Position numbers and translations under genes: made by a program
Source of the DNA: Betaproteobacteria bacterium
Lineage (GTDB): Bacteria; Pseudomonadota; Gammaproteobacteria; Burkholderiales; SG8-41
Assembly: GCA_023266235.1 (NCBI GenBank)
Contig: JAHFRL010000011.1
Location: 15,880 to 70,059 of the forward strand
Length of the DNA stretch: 54,180 nucleotides
Reading direction: 5' to 3'
Notes under the pieces: generated by a model
What the model saw: the letters and a program-made list of their open reading frames with translations, nothing else
What the model was told of the DNA's origin: nothing
Database searches by the model: none
Shown here: piece by piece, positions 1 through 11,945 of the stretch
Numbering within the stretch: position 1 is the stretch's first letter
How the letters are laid out: each line of letters starts with the position of its first letter

Positions 1-99
1 TTTGGTCTGTGCTGCTGCTTTGGGCTGGACTGGCGCGGCGGCGGCTACCGGGGCGGCGAAGCTCAGGCAAAGAATTATTGCGACGAGCGCTTTAGCCAT
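1..99 (-). CDS. DUF3106-type secreted protein, N-terminal part (partial)
   Basis: The window holds only the first 33 codons; the gene runs off the left edge. They start MAKALVAIILCLSFAAPVAA and continue with an Ala/Pro/Lys-rich stretch. This is a clear signal peptide: one Lys near the start, a hydrophobic core, then an Ala-rich cleavage region. The start codon lies 25 nt inside the end of the preceding DUF3619 gene, so the two are translationally coupled. In betaproteobacteria the gene after a sigma factor/DUF3619 pair is usually a DUF3106 exported protein. The family assignment rests on that gene order, since too little protein is present to judge by sequence. Confidence 0.6.
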   Translation of the reverse strand, partial: MAKALVAIILCLSFAAPVAAAAPVQPKAAAQTK

Positions 100-458
100 G
101 CCTCGAAGTCGCTGTCGAGATAAGCGTTAATCGGCAACTCGCCCATAAGCAGGCTGGCGTCGATTTCGGCGATGTCGTTGGCTTGAACTACTACCTGCCA
201 GTAGGTGACGCCGATCAGGCTCAGTAGCAGCAGCCCGAGCGCGAACAGATTGCGCGGGTTGACGTGGCGGCTGTGGCTGACGCGAAACGCCATATCACCC
301 GCCCACGCCAGGCCGAACACCGGTTGTGGCGCTTCACGGTAACGGTCAAGCGCGGCGTTGCGCGCCGATTGCAACTGATACAGCGTGCCTTGCTTGATGC
401 GGTCCAGACCATGCTCCAGGTGCTGGACGATTTTCCCTGCCAGTTCCTGTTCGTTCAT
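75..458 (-). CDS. DUF3619 family membrane protein
   Basis: A 127-residue protein with an N-terminal soluble segment (about residues 1-65), one membrane segment at about 70-92 (LFALGLLLLSLIGVTYW), and a short outer segment ending in an acidic/hydrophobic tail. Size, single-span architecture and position directly after an ECF-like sigma factor match the DUF3619 family. The start ATG overlaps the sigma stop (ATGA), and an AAAGGA ribosome-binding site lies inside the last sigma codons. Being co-translated with a sigma factor suggests a regulatory role such as an anti-sigma-like partner. That is inference; the family has no established function I can cite. Confidence 0.8.
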   Translation of the reverse strand: MNEQELAGKIVQHLEHGLDRIKQGTLYQLQSARNAALDRYREAPQPVFGLAWAGDMAFRVSHSRHVNPRNLFALGLLLLSLIGVTYWQVVVQANDIAEIDASLLMGELPINAYLDSDFEAWLKRSSQ

Positions 459-1066
459 AGTGAAATTCCTTTATCTTTCAGCAGCGCAGCCAAGGCATGA
501 GTCGCCCGCGAGCAGTGTGTTTTCACGCTCCCCTGCGAGCAACCCATGACGGCCGCCGCTTCCGCGACATCCATTTCCTCCCAATAACGCAGCAGGAACG
601 CCTGGCGTTGACGCTCGGGCAATTGTTGGAGTGCTTTCTCAATAATTTCAATGGTTTGAACTTGCTGCAGTTGGTCCGACGGTCCCCCTTGCGGATTGGA
701 GTTGGATTGCGCCTCCAAAGTTTCCAGCGGGTCATGTTCATCGCCGTCCTCGGCGCGGGCAAGCGACGACATCTGCGTTGTCCATAGCGCGCGTACCTTC
801 TGGCGCCGGAAAAAGTCGCGGATCGTGTTCTGCAGTATGCGCTGGAACAGCATCGGCAACTCCGCGGCCGGGCGTGCTGAGTACTTCTCGGAGAGTTTCA
901 TCATCGCGTCCTGTACCGCGTCGAGCGCGACTTGCGCATCGCGCACCGCGAACTGTGCCTGTTTGAACGCGCGCCGTTCGACTGCGGCGAGAAAGTCCGA
1001 AAGTTCCTTGCGGGTAGCCAGTGGAATCCGCCTCGTTGTTGAGCCCGTTTGCGTCGGGCTCTTCAT
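455..1066 (-). CDS. RNA polymerase sigma factor, ECF-like sigma-70 family
   Basis: A protein of 203 residues from the chosen start. A sigma region 2 (helices around DAVQDAMMKLSEKY and FQRILQNTIRDFFRRQKVR) is followed by an acidic linker and a region 4 helix-turn-helix (LPERQRQAFLLRYWEEMD, then AAAVMGCSQGSVKTHCSRA). It would direct RNA polymerase to an unknown regulon. The frame stays open upstream to 1324, but that part is Arg/Pro-rich and unlike the family, and it would run into the ilvB promoter, so I start at MKSPTQTG. The ribosome-binding site there is weak and the exact start is uncertain. It forms an operon with DUF3619 (4-nt overlap) and the DUF3106-type gene. Confidence 0.88.
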   Translation of the reverse strand: MKSPTQTGSTTRRIPLATRKELSDFLAAVERRAFKQAQFAVRDAQVALDAVQDAMMKLSEKYSARPAAELPMLFQRILQNTIRDFFRRQKVRALWTTQMSSLARAEDGDEHDPLETLEAQSNSNPQGGPSDQLQQVQTIEIIEKALQQLPERQRQAFLLRYWEEMDVAEAAAVMGCSQGSVKTHCSRATHALAALLKDKGISL

Positions 1067-1255
1067 TATCGTGACACGGCGCGCCAGCATTTTGCGATGC
1101 GGTTTACAACGCTGCGGCCGTTCCGGCGTTGACCCCTCCCAGGCGCGCGCCCGAATTGTGCAAGGCATCTTAGCAAAACAAATCGGGAGCGCAAATCGCC
1201 GCCTGCGGTGGCGCGCCGGCCCGCGGTTATCATGCTGTTTAATCAGACATTTAGC

Positions 1256-1284
1256 TTGACCAATCGGCACGCAAACGGTATCGT
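1256..1284 (+). promoter_or_regulatory. Candidate sigma-70 promoter of the ilv operon
   Basis: TTGACC (1256-1261), 17-nt spacer, TATCGT (1279-1284). The -35 matches 5/6 and the -10 matches 4/6 with optimal spacing. Transcription would start near 1291, about 36 nt before ilvB. There is no room for, and no sign of, a leader peptide between this promoter and ilvB. Confidence 0.5.
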
Positions 1285-1326
1285 TCCCGATTCTGTCTTT
1301 CGCACGAAAAAGCGCTGGACCCAACT

Positions 1327-3024
1327 ATGGAATTAAGCGGTGCTGAGATCGTGGTGCGGTGCCTGCAGGAAGAGGGGGTCGAATATGTGTTCGGCTATCC
1401 CGGCGGCGCGGTGCTGTTCCTCTACGACGAATTGTTCAAGCAGGACAAGGTCAAGCACATCCTGGTGCGCCACGAGCAGGGCGCTATCCACGCCGCTGAC
1501 GGCTATTCGCGCTCGACCGAAAAAATCGGCGTCGCGCTGGTGACCTCCGGTCCCGGGGTCACGAATGCCGTGACCGGCATCGCGACGGCCTACATGGATT
1601 CGATTCCGCTGGTGATCATCACCGGCCAGGTGCCGACACATGCAATCGGGCAGGACGCGTTCCAGGAATGCGACACCGTCGGCATCACGCGGCCGTGCGT
1701 GAAGCACAACTTTCTCGTCAAGGACGTGAAAGATATCGCGCCGACCCTGAAGAAAGCGTTTTACATCGCATCGACCGGCAGGCCCGGGCCGGTGGTGGTC
1801 GACATCCCGAAGGATGTGACGACCCACAAGACCGAATTCGAGTATCCGAAGTCGATCAGCATGCGTTCTTACAACCCCGTGGTGAAGGGGCACGCCGGGC
1901 AGATCAAGAAAGCAATCCAGATCCTGACCCACGCCAAGCGGCCGATGATTTACGCCGGCGGCGGCGTGATTCTCGGCAATGCGGCGGCAGATCTCACGCA
2001 GCTCACGCGGTTGCTCGGTTTCCCGTGCACCAATACGCTGATGGGGCTCGGCGGCTATCCCGCCACCGACCGCCAGTTTGTCGGCATGCTCGGCATGCAC
2101 GGCACCTATGAGGCGAACATGGCGATGCAGCACTGCGACGTGCTGCTCGCGATCGGCGCGCGCTTCGACGACCGCGTGATCGGCAATCCCAAGCACTTCT
2201 TCGAAGAGCCGCGCACCATCGTTCACATCGACATCGATCCGTCTTCGATCTCGAAGCGCGTCAAGGTCGACGTGCCGATCGTGGGCAATGTACGCGAGGT
2301 GCTGCAGGAGCTGCTCAGGCAGTTGCAGGCGTCAAAGGAGAAACCGGACCAGACGGCGCTCAAGACGTGGTGGGCCCAGATCGAGCTGTGGCGCGGGCGC
2401 GATTGCCTCAAATTCGACCGCGCGGCGAAGATCATCAAGCCGCAAATGGTGATCGAGAAGCTCTATGCGGTGACCAAAGGCGACGCGTTCGTCACCTCCG
2501 ACGTCGGCCAGCACCAGATGTGGGCGGCGCAGTTCTACAAGTTCGTGAAGCCGCGGCGCTGGATCAACTCGGGGGGGCTCGGCACCATGGGCTTCGGCCT
2601 GCCGGCGGCGATGGGCGTGCAGCTCGCGCACCCGAAAGCGACGGTCGCGTGCGTCACCGGCGAAGCGAGCATCCAGATGTGCATCCAGGAGCTGTCGACG
2701 TGCAAGCAGTATCACCTGCCGGTCAAGATCGTGAACCTCAACAACCGCTACATGGGAATGGTGCGGCAGTGGCAGGAGTTCTTCCATGGTAACCGCTATT
2801 CCGAGTCATACATGGACGCGCTGCCGGATTTCGTCAAGCTCGCCGAAGCGTACGGTCACGTCGGCATGCGTATTGAAAAGCCGGGCGACGTCGAAGGCGC
2901 ATTGAAGGAAGCATTCGCGCGCAAGAAAGACCTGGTGTTTCTGGATTTCATTACCGACCAGACCGAGAACGTGTTCCCGATGGTGCCTGGCGGGAAGGGA
3001 CTCTCGGAAATGATCCTGGTGTAG
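1327..3024 (+). CDS. ilvB: Acetolactate synthase, large catalytic subunit
   Basis: 565 residues, normal length for the family (the ilvI/ilvB type). It condenses pyruvate with pyruvate or 2-oxobutyrate, using ThDP, FAD and Mg2+, in the first common step of valine, leucine and isoleucine synthesis. Three domains are recognisable. The N-terminal ThDP-binding pyrimidine domain contains the catalytic Glu50 (RHEQGAIHAADGY). The central FAD domain spans about 190-330. The C-terminal pyrophosphate domain ends its cofactor motif at Asn472-Asn473. The motif that begins canonically GDG reads G445-E446-A447 here. It is followed 9 nt later by ilvH; the two subunits form the holoenzyme. The start ATG has only a weak Shine-Dalgarno. 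Confidence 0.97.
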   Translation: MELSGAEIVVRCLQEEGVEYVFGYPGGAVLFLYDELFKQDKVKHILVRHEQGAIHAADGYSRSTEKIGVALVTSGPGVTNAVTGIATAYMDSIPLVIITGQVPTHAIGQDAFQECDTVGITRPCVKHNFLVKDVKDIAPTLKKAFYIASTGRPGPVVVDIPKDVTTHKTEFEYPKSISMRSYNPVVKGHAGQIKKAIQILTHAKRPMIYAGGGVILGNAAADLTQLTRLLGFPCTNTLMGLGGYPATDRQFVGMLGMHGTYEANMAMQHCDVLLAIGARFDDRVIGNPKHFFEEPRTIVHIDIDPSSISKRVKVDVPIVGNVREVLQELLRQLQASKEKPDQTALKTWWAQIELWRGRDCLKFDRAAKIIKPQMVIEKLYAVTKGDAFVTSDVGQHQMWAAQFYKFVKPRRWINSGGLGTMGFGLPAAMGVQLAHPKATVACVTGEASIQMCIQELSTCKQYHLPVKIVNLNNRYMGMVRQWQEFFHGNRYSESYMDALPDFVKLAEAYGHVGMRIEKPGDVEGALKEAFARKKDLVFLDFITDQTENVFPMVPGGKGLSEMILV

Positions 3025-3033
3025 AGAACAGCC

Positions 3034-3525
3034 ATGAGACACATCATTTCCATACTGCTCGAGAACGAAGCCGGCGCGTTGTCGCGCGTGGCGGGCCTGT
3101 TCTCGGCACGCGGCTACAACATCGAATCCTTGACCGTGGCGCCGACCGAGGACGCCTCGCTGTCGCGCATGACCATCGTCACCACCGGCTCGGACGAGGT
3201 GATCGAGCAGATCAACAAGCAGCTCAACAAGCTGATCGAAGTGGTGAAGGTGGTCGATCTCTCGGACGGCGACCACATCGAGCGCGAACTGATGCTGGTC
3301 AAGGTGCGCGCGGTCGGCAAGGAGCGCGAGGAGATGAAGCGCATGGCCGACATTTTCCGCGGCCGCATCATCGACGTTACCGACAAGGACTACACCATCG
3401 AGTTGACGGGCGCCGGTTCCAAGCTCGACGCGTTCCTGAGCGCGATCGACCGCAGCGCGATCCTGGAAACGGTGCGTACCGGCGCGTCCGGCATCGGCCG
3501 CGGCGACCGGGTGTTGAAAGTCTAG
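3034..3525 (+). CDS. ilvH: Acetolactate synthase, small regulatory subunit
   Basis: 163 residues, typical of the short form. The N-terminal ACT domain (about 1-75, starting MRHIISILLENEAGALSRVA) binds valine for feedback inhibition. The C-terminal domain (about 80-160) activates the catalytic subunit. It lies 9 nt after ilvB and is co-transcribed with it. A hairpin-forming intergenic repeat follows before ilvC. Confidence 0.97.
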   Translation: MRHIISILLENEAGALSRVAGLFSARGYNIESLTVAPTEDASLSRMTIVTTGSDEVIEQINKQLNKLIEVVKVVDLSDGDHIERELMLVKVRAVGKEREEMKRMADIFRGRIIDVTDKDYTIELTGAGSKLDAFLSAIDRSAILETVRTGASGIGRGDRVLKV

Positions 3526-3532
3526 TAAAGGG

Positions 3533-4647
<1,115 letters not shown>

Positions 4648-4649
<2 letters not shown>

Positions 4650-4775
4650 TGAATGAGTGAAGGGTGAATGAGTGAACCCCCTCATCCCGACCTTCTCCCC
4701 CGGCGGGCGGGGGAGAAGGAGGCGCAGAGCAAAGCTTTATCCGCCCTTCACGCATTCACGCATTCACCCTTCACG
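4648..4775. repeat. Composite nested hairpin repeat (GTGAATGA arms, CCTTCTCCCCC core)
   Basis: The left arm (4648-4677) is AGTGAATGAGTGAAGGG-type sequence. The right arm (4743-4775) is its inverted counterpart (CCCTTCACGCATTCAC words). Between them sits a perfect 11-bp hairpin: CCTTCTCCCCC at 4691-4701 and GGGGGAGAAGG at 4709-4719. The left arm overlaps the ilvC stop codon. The right arm ends where the psd ribosome-binding site begins. The same arms-plus-core layout recurs at 40660-40761. Confidence 0.8.
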
Positions 4776-4784
4776 GTGAACGCA

Positions 4785-5429
4785 GTGAGCACCTACCCCC
4801 ACCCCATCATCGCGCGCGAAGGCTGGCCGTTTATCGCGATTGCGGTGGCGGCGGCGGTGGCGGTGACGGTGTTCGCCGGCTGGGGGTGGTCGGTGGTGTT
4901 CTGGCTGATCGTGGTTTTCATGCTGCAGTTCTTCCGCGACCCGCCGCGCGCTGTTCCGTCCGACCCCCAAGCGGTGCTGTCGCCGGCCGACGGTCGCGTC
5001 GTCGTGGTCGCGCGCGCCGAGGACCCCTATCTCAAGCGCGAGGCGCTCAAGTTCAGCGTGTTCATGAACGTATTCAACGCTCATTCCAACCGCAGCCCGG
5101 TCGACGGTGACGTGCGTCAGAAGTGGTATCACGCCGGCAGGTTCGTGAATGCCGCGCTGCCCAAAGCGTCGCTCGAGAACGAGCGCAACGCGCTGTGGAT
5201 CAAAACTGCTGACGGGGTCGATGTTACCTGCGTCCAGGTGGCAGGGCTGATCGCGCGCCGCATCCTGTGCTATGCCGAGGCCGGCGACCGCCTTGCACGC
5301 GGGCAACGCTATGGCTTCATCCGCTTCGGTTCGCGCCTCGACGTGTATCTGCCGCCGTCGGCGGTGCCGAAGGCGAGCGTTGGCGACAAGGTCTATGCCG
5401 CTGCCAGCGTGCTCGCCGAGCTCGCGTGA
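4785..5429 (+). CDS. psd: Phosphatidylserine decarboxylase (short form)
   Basis: 214 residues from a GTG start ([15 protein letters not shown] follows), with GGTGA 6 nt upstream. It makes phosphatidylethanolamine from phosphatidylserine at the inner membrane. Two hydrophobic segments lie at about 15-32 and 36-50. The conserved core SPADGRVV follows, then [16 protein letters not shown] with the histidine region. The C-terminal Gly182-Ser183 ([12 protein letters not shown]) is where self-cleavage produces the pyruvoyl group. This is the about 215-residue class, not the longer LGST type. Upstream in-frame codons back to 4668 are repeat-derived and were excluded. It pairs with pssA next door. Confidence 0.93.
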   Translation: MSTYPHPIIAREGWPFIAIAVAAAVAVTVFAGWGWSVVFWLIVVFMLQFFRDPPRAVPSDPQAVLSPADGRVVVVARAEDPYLKREALKFSVFMNVFNAHSNRSPVDGDVRQKWYHAGRFVNAALPKASLENERNALWIKTADGVDVTCVQVAGLIARRILCYAEAGDRLARGQRYGFIRFGSRLDVYLPPSAVPKASVGDKVYAAASVLAELA

Positions 5430-5538
5430 CGCCGGCAACCGCGGGCGCCAGACGGGGAACGGTGAATGGGGCGCCGGGAAAAACAATCCTCGCTGCGCCA
5501 GGAGCAGACTGTTTACGTTTACTGCAGACTGTTAACTC

Positions 5539-6378
5539 ATGAAAATGTACGAACCGCGCGACAAGTGGCTGGGCAAGGGCGGGCGCATCCGCCGCCGCGG
5601 CATCTACTGGCTGCCCAACCTGTTTACCACGATTGCGCTGTTCGCCGGTTTTTTCTCGATCGTGCAGGCGATGAACGGGCGCTTCGAGCAGTCTGCGCTC
5701 GCGATCTTCGTCGCGCTGGTATTCGATGGCCTCGACGGGCGCGTTGCGCGCTTCACGCATACCCAGAGCGCGTTCGGCGCCGAATACGACAGCCTCGCCG
5801 ACATGGTGTCGTTCGGGGTGGCGCCCGCTTTGGTGATCTACGTCTGGGCACTCAAGGATTTTTCCGCCGCGCGCAACATCCCGCTGCTCGGGTCGTGGCT
5901 CACCACCAAGCTCGGCTGGGTCGCGGCGTTCATTTATTGTGCGTGCGCCGCGCTGCGGCTGGCGCGCTTCAACACCAATATCGAAGTGGTCGACAAGCGC
6001 TTCTTCCAGGGCTTGCCGAGCCCGGCCGCGGCGTGCGTGGTCGCGGGCATGGTGTGGGCGATGAACGAATACCAGATCCGCGGCGCCGACGTGAAATGGC
6101 TGGCATGGATACTGACGGTGTTTGCCGGGCTCACCATGGTGAGCAATCTCAAGTATTACAGCGGCAAGGACATCAACCCGCGCAAGAGTGTGTCGTTTCC
6201 GGTGGTGGTCGCAATCGCGCTGGCGGTGGTGGCGCTGGTCGCAATGTCGAGCACGCTGCCGGAGATGCTGTTCCTGCTGTTCCTGTGCTACGCGCTGTCC
6301 GGTTACGCGATCGCGGCATGGGACATGCTCAGGCGCAAGAGCGGCAGCGGGCAGCCGCCGGCCGCGCCGCCGCCGTGA
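5539..6378 (+). CDS. pssA: CDP-diacylglycerol-serine O-phosphatidyltransferase
   Basis: 279 residues with about eight membrane segments. It makes phosphatidylserine from CDP-diacylglycerol and serine, the substrate for psd upstream. The CDP-alcohol phosphatidyltransferase signature is complete: D66-G67, A70-R71, G80, D84, D88 (FDGLDGRVARF onward, then GAEYDSLADMV). The C-terminus is Pro-rich after the last membrane segment. A 109-nt gap separates it from psd. The next gene in the same direction (leuA) has its own promoter. Confidence 0.95.
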   Translation: MKMYEPRDKWLGKGGRIRRRGIYWLPNLFTTIALFAGFFSIVQAMNGRFEQSALAIFVALVFDGLDGRVARFTHTQSAFGAEYDSLADMVSFGVAPALVIYVWALKDFSAARNIPLLGSWLTTKLGWVAAFIYCACAALRLARFNTNIEVVDKRFFQGLPSPAAACVVAGMVWAMNEYQIRGADVKWLAWILTVFAGLTMVSNLKYYSGKDINPRKSVSFPVVVAIALAVVALVAMSSTLPEMLFLLFLCYALSGYAIAAWDMLRRKSGSGQPPAAPPP

Positions 6379-6385
6379 CCGCCGC

Positions 6386-6414
6386 TTGCCATCCGCAAAA
6401 AAACCCTTTATATT
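6386..6414 (+). promoter_or_regulatory. Candidate sigma-70 promoter of the leu leader/leuA transcript
   Basis: TTGCCA (6386-6391), 17-nt spacer, TATATT (6409-6414): 5/6 matches in both boxes. Start of transcription is expected at about 6420-6422, immediately before or at the leader-peptide ATG at 6423. The leader would then be translated from a nearly leaderless mRNA, which agrees with the absence of a Shine-Dalgarno there. Confidence 0.6.
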
Positions 6415-6422
6415 CCAGCACC

Positions 6423-6506
6423 ATGAGTACCTTGCGTCAGGCCAACGTGCTGTTCCTCCTTGCCAGCCTTCTGCTGGCCGGCCTGCTGCTGCGCCTTGCG
6501 CGCTAA
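6423..6506 (+). CDS. Putative leucine-rich leader peptide of leuA
   Basis: 27 residues: MSTLRQANVLFLLASLLLAG, then LLLRLAR. Eleven are leucine (CTG six times, CTT three, CTC and TTG once each), in runs of two to three codons. It lies 126 nt upstream of leuA and directly downstream of a good promoter, with no ribosome-binding site. Position and composition fit a leucine-sensing leader, where ribosome stalling controls leuA. A small one-span membrane protein with Arg ends is the main alternative. No T-tracted terminator follows, so any attenuation would have to use another mechanism. Confidence 0.55.
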   Translation: MSTLRQANVLFLLASLLLAGLLLRLAR

Positions 6507-6544
6507 ATACTCCACACTTTCTACGTTCATTTTGTTGGTTGCGG

Positions 6545-6601
6545 CCGGGCCGAATCAGACCCGGGATAGAATCTGGATTGCCGCGCCGGTTGCAGCGCGG
6601 C
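6545..6601 (+). promoter_or_regulatory. Hairpin pair in the leuA 5' leader
   Basis: Two stems lie between the leader peptide and leuA. The first is CCGGG (6545-6549) with CCCGG (6560-6564). The second is a perfect 7-bp stem, GCCGCGC (6580-6586) with GCGCGGC (6595-6601), and an 8-nt loop. Neither is followed by a T run and neither covers the leuA ribosome-binding site (GCGGAGACGACC). They could be ribosome-responsive structures or pause/Rho-related elements. Their role is unproven. Confidence 0.3.
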
Positions 6602-6632
6602 GCGCCACGATTAAGGCAGAGCGGAGACGACC

Positions 6633-8174
<1,542 letters not shown>

Positions 8175-8271
8175 CGCGCCGGCTGCCGCTGCGGCATGTT
8201 TGATTTCCGCTATTACTTTTCGGAGGCCGTGCACTGCATGCGTGAAGGGTAAGGAATGAAGAGCGAAGGGT

Positions 8272-8301
8272 AAAAAAGGGCGCCACGGGCGCCCTTTTTT
8301 T
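8272..8301. terminator. leuA: Rho-independent terminator, usable from both sides
   Basis: GGGCGCC (8278-8284), loop ACG, GGCGCCC (8288-8294), flanked by six A on the left and seven T on the right. It ends leuA and also serves the converging gene on the minus strand. A GTGAAGG-family repeat arm (about 8238-8270) directly precedes it. Confidence 0.93.
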
Positions 8302-8343
8302 GGTGCGGGACTTTGATTCAGCCGTCGATCTTGATGCGCGACG

Positions 8344-9147
8344 TCATCGGACTTTGAGCTGATTCTTGACATCTTTTACGCCGGAGACGGCAGCCGCGAC
8401 TTCGTATGCATGCAGCGGCTCAAGACCGCGGTCGACACTGCCGGCGAGCGTGACGGCGCCCTTGTCAGCGGAGATGGCGATCTGCATTTTCGCGGTTCGC
8501 TGATCGGCGCGCAGCGCCGCCCGCACGTGAGCTTCCAGCGCGAGGTTGGCGAGCAGCTGCCTGGATTCCGCGGTTTCGCGGAATTCGGGGTCATTGACCA
8601 GCGCCATTACCTGGTCGGCGCATTCCTCGATCGTGACGCGCTCGGTATTGAGCACCAGGTCGTAGTTTTCAGGATCCTGCCAGTTGACGCCGAAGTGGCG
8701 GCGCGTGATCGCGCTATGTGCTTCCTCGCTCAACTTGATTTCGCCGGTGACAAATTCCTCGTCGTCGGTATTGAGCCGCTCCATCATGCGCTTGACGCGC
8801 ACTTTCATCGGCGCGCAGACCCGCACGCAGATCACGTGCTGGATCGGGCGCAGCAGATGCGCCGACCCCCAGCCGCGGATCACCGCCACGTTGTCGCTTT
8901 CGGCAAGCGCCAGCATTTCGTCAGCGGTGTAAATCGACAAACTGGTCTTGTCGGTGGTCAGGCGCTCCCACATATTGGACTTGCCGTCGAGGAAGCGGAT
9001 GACGTGGCTTTTCCTGAGCCGCATTTTGCTGGCGAGCTGATCGATGATTTCGTGGTGCACGACCGCCTTGCCGAGGCGGGACGACACGACGGCGGCGACA
9101 TCCTTGCCGAGCGACCCCATTTCACGGGTCATGGCGATGAGCGGCAT
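8344..9147 (-). CDS. Cytidylate-kinase-like protein with C-terminal BON domain
   Basis: 267 residues. The N-terminal part (1-200, starting MPLIAMTREMGSLGKDVA) fits the cytidylate kinase-like family, which replaces the usual Walker A with a (S/T)RExGSxGxx-type loop. It includes HHEIID, VIRGWGSAHLL and VRVCAPMKVRVKRMMERL segments. The C-terminal part (about 200-267: AHVRAALRADQRTAKMQIAI, then GAVTLAGSVD) is a BON domain, usually associated with membrane or ligand binding. True kinase activity and substrate are unknown. It converges with leuA on the shared terminator. Confidence 0.75.
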   Translation of the reverse strand: MPLIAMTREMGSLGKDVAAVVSSRLGKAVVHHEIIDQLASKMRLRKSHVIRFLDGKSNMWERLTTDKTSLSIYTADEMLALAESDNVAVIRGWGSAHLLRPIQHVICVRVCAPMKVRVKRMMERLNTDDEEFVTGEIKLSEEAHSAITRRHFGVNWQDPENYDLVLNTERVTIEECADQVMALVNDPEFRETAESRQLLANLALEAHVRAALRADQRTAKMQIAISADKGAVTLAGSVDRGLEPLHAYEVAAAVSGVKDVKNQLKVR

Positions 9148-9279
9148 AGCTTCCTCCGATAATCATGCTGCACGGACCTGTAAAAGATTATTATCGCACA
9201 TTTTGCGGAACCCGCAGGGCGCTGGTTGATGCGCTGCAATGTCGCGGCCAAGGCGAGGCGTGGCTGCGGCTTTCACGGT

Positions 9280-9375
9280 CAACGCGCCAGGGGCAAAGAC
9301 GCAGCGCGGAGGCAACGCAAGGAGAGGCAGATTTTCTTAGCGCACCGTTTGCGCCTTGGCGTCTTGGCGGTTTCC
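9280..9375. repeat. Inverted intergenic repeat, CCAAGGACGC family
   Basis: A degenerate left arm (9280-9322, AACGCGCCAGGGGCAAAGACG) faces a right arm (9350-9375, GCGCCTTGGCGTCTTGGCGG) whose complement reads CCGCCAAGACGCCAAGGCGC. It fills most of the gap between the kinase-like gene and wrbA. It belongs to the same word family as 23464-23560, 31187-31333 and 38984-39095. Confidence 0.6.
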
Positions 9376-9389
9376 TGATTCCCGGCGGA

Positions 9390-11301
<1,912 letters not shown>

Positions 11302-11318
11302 CAAACACGCGCCAGTGT

Positions 11319-11945
11319 TCAGCTGCGTCCGGCTTCGCGCCGGAGTTCGCCTACGGAGCGTGCCGGATATTTCCAGTGATTGATCCACGCGCGCACCACC
11401 AGGTTCGGGTAATCGGCCTGGCCGAGGCTGCCGTTGTAACGGCCGAGCGCGCGGAACAGGTCGCCCTTCTCGATTTCGAGATAGTGCTTCAGGATGACGC
11501 AGCCGTAGCGCAGGTTGGTGCGCAGGTGGAACAGGTTGTGGTCCCTGGTGCCGATCAGCTTGACCCAGAACGGCATCACCTGCATGTAGCCGCGTGCGCC
11601 GGCGCTGGAAATTGCGTATTTGCGGAAATTGCTCTCAACCTGGATCAAGCCCAGCACGAGTTGCGGGTCGAGCCCGGCGCGCTTCGCCTCGTAATGCACC
11701 GTGACCAGAAATTCTTCGCGGCTGCGCCGGTCGGGCATGCGGCGCGCGAGCTTTTTCGACATCGAATCGAGCCAGGCGCGAGCATCGTCCACGGTGTCGA
11801 AGGCGAGAAACGGCGTTGCCTGGTCGCTGATCGTCGAATGCATCCGGCTTTGCACGCTTGCCGACAGCGGTTCGTATTTCTGAGCGCCGCCCCACGCGAC
11901 CATCGGCAGCGCGGCGCAGCATGCGGCGAGAATCAGCTTGCGCAT
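11319..11945 (-). CDS. Lytic murein transglycosylase, family 1 (SLT domain)
   Basis: 208 residues. A signal peptide ([20 protein letters not shown]) is followed by an N-terminal helical part and the SLT domain (about 83-185). Visible are the catalytic Glu104 in IQVESNF, the [12 protein letters not shown] motif and the GRYNGS motif. It cleaves peptidoglycan with 1,6-anhydro product formation in the periplasm. Its start lies 13 nt inside the end of proS, so it is coupled to it, an arrangement common in betaproteobacteria. Confidence 0.93.
   Translation of the reverse strand: MRKLILAACCAALPMVAWGGAQKYEPLSASVQSRMHSTISDQATPFLAFDTVDDARAWLDSMSKKLARRMPDRRSREEFLVTVHYEAKRAGLDPQLVLGLIQVESNFRKYAISSAGARGYMQVMPFWVKLIGTRDHNLFHLRTNLRYGCVILKHYLEIEKGDLFRALGRYNGSLGQADYPNLVVRAWINHWKYPARSVGELRREAGRS

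Noticed and set aside
1067..1324. N-terminal extension of the sigma factor by 86 codons
   Set aside because: The extension is Arg/Pro-rich, has no family match and overlaps the ilvB promoter; MKSPTQTG is a better start.
6507..6632. Classical T-tract attenuator before leuA
   Set aside because: Both hairpins lack a downstream T run, so a standard Rho-independent attenuator is not supported.
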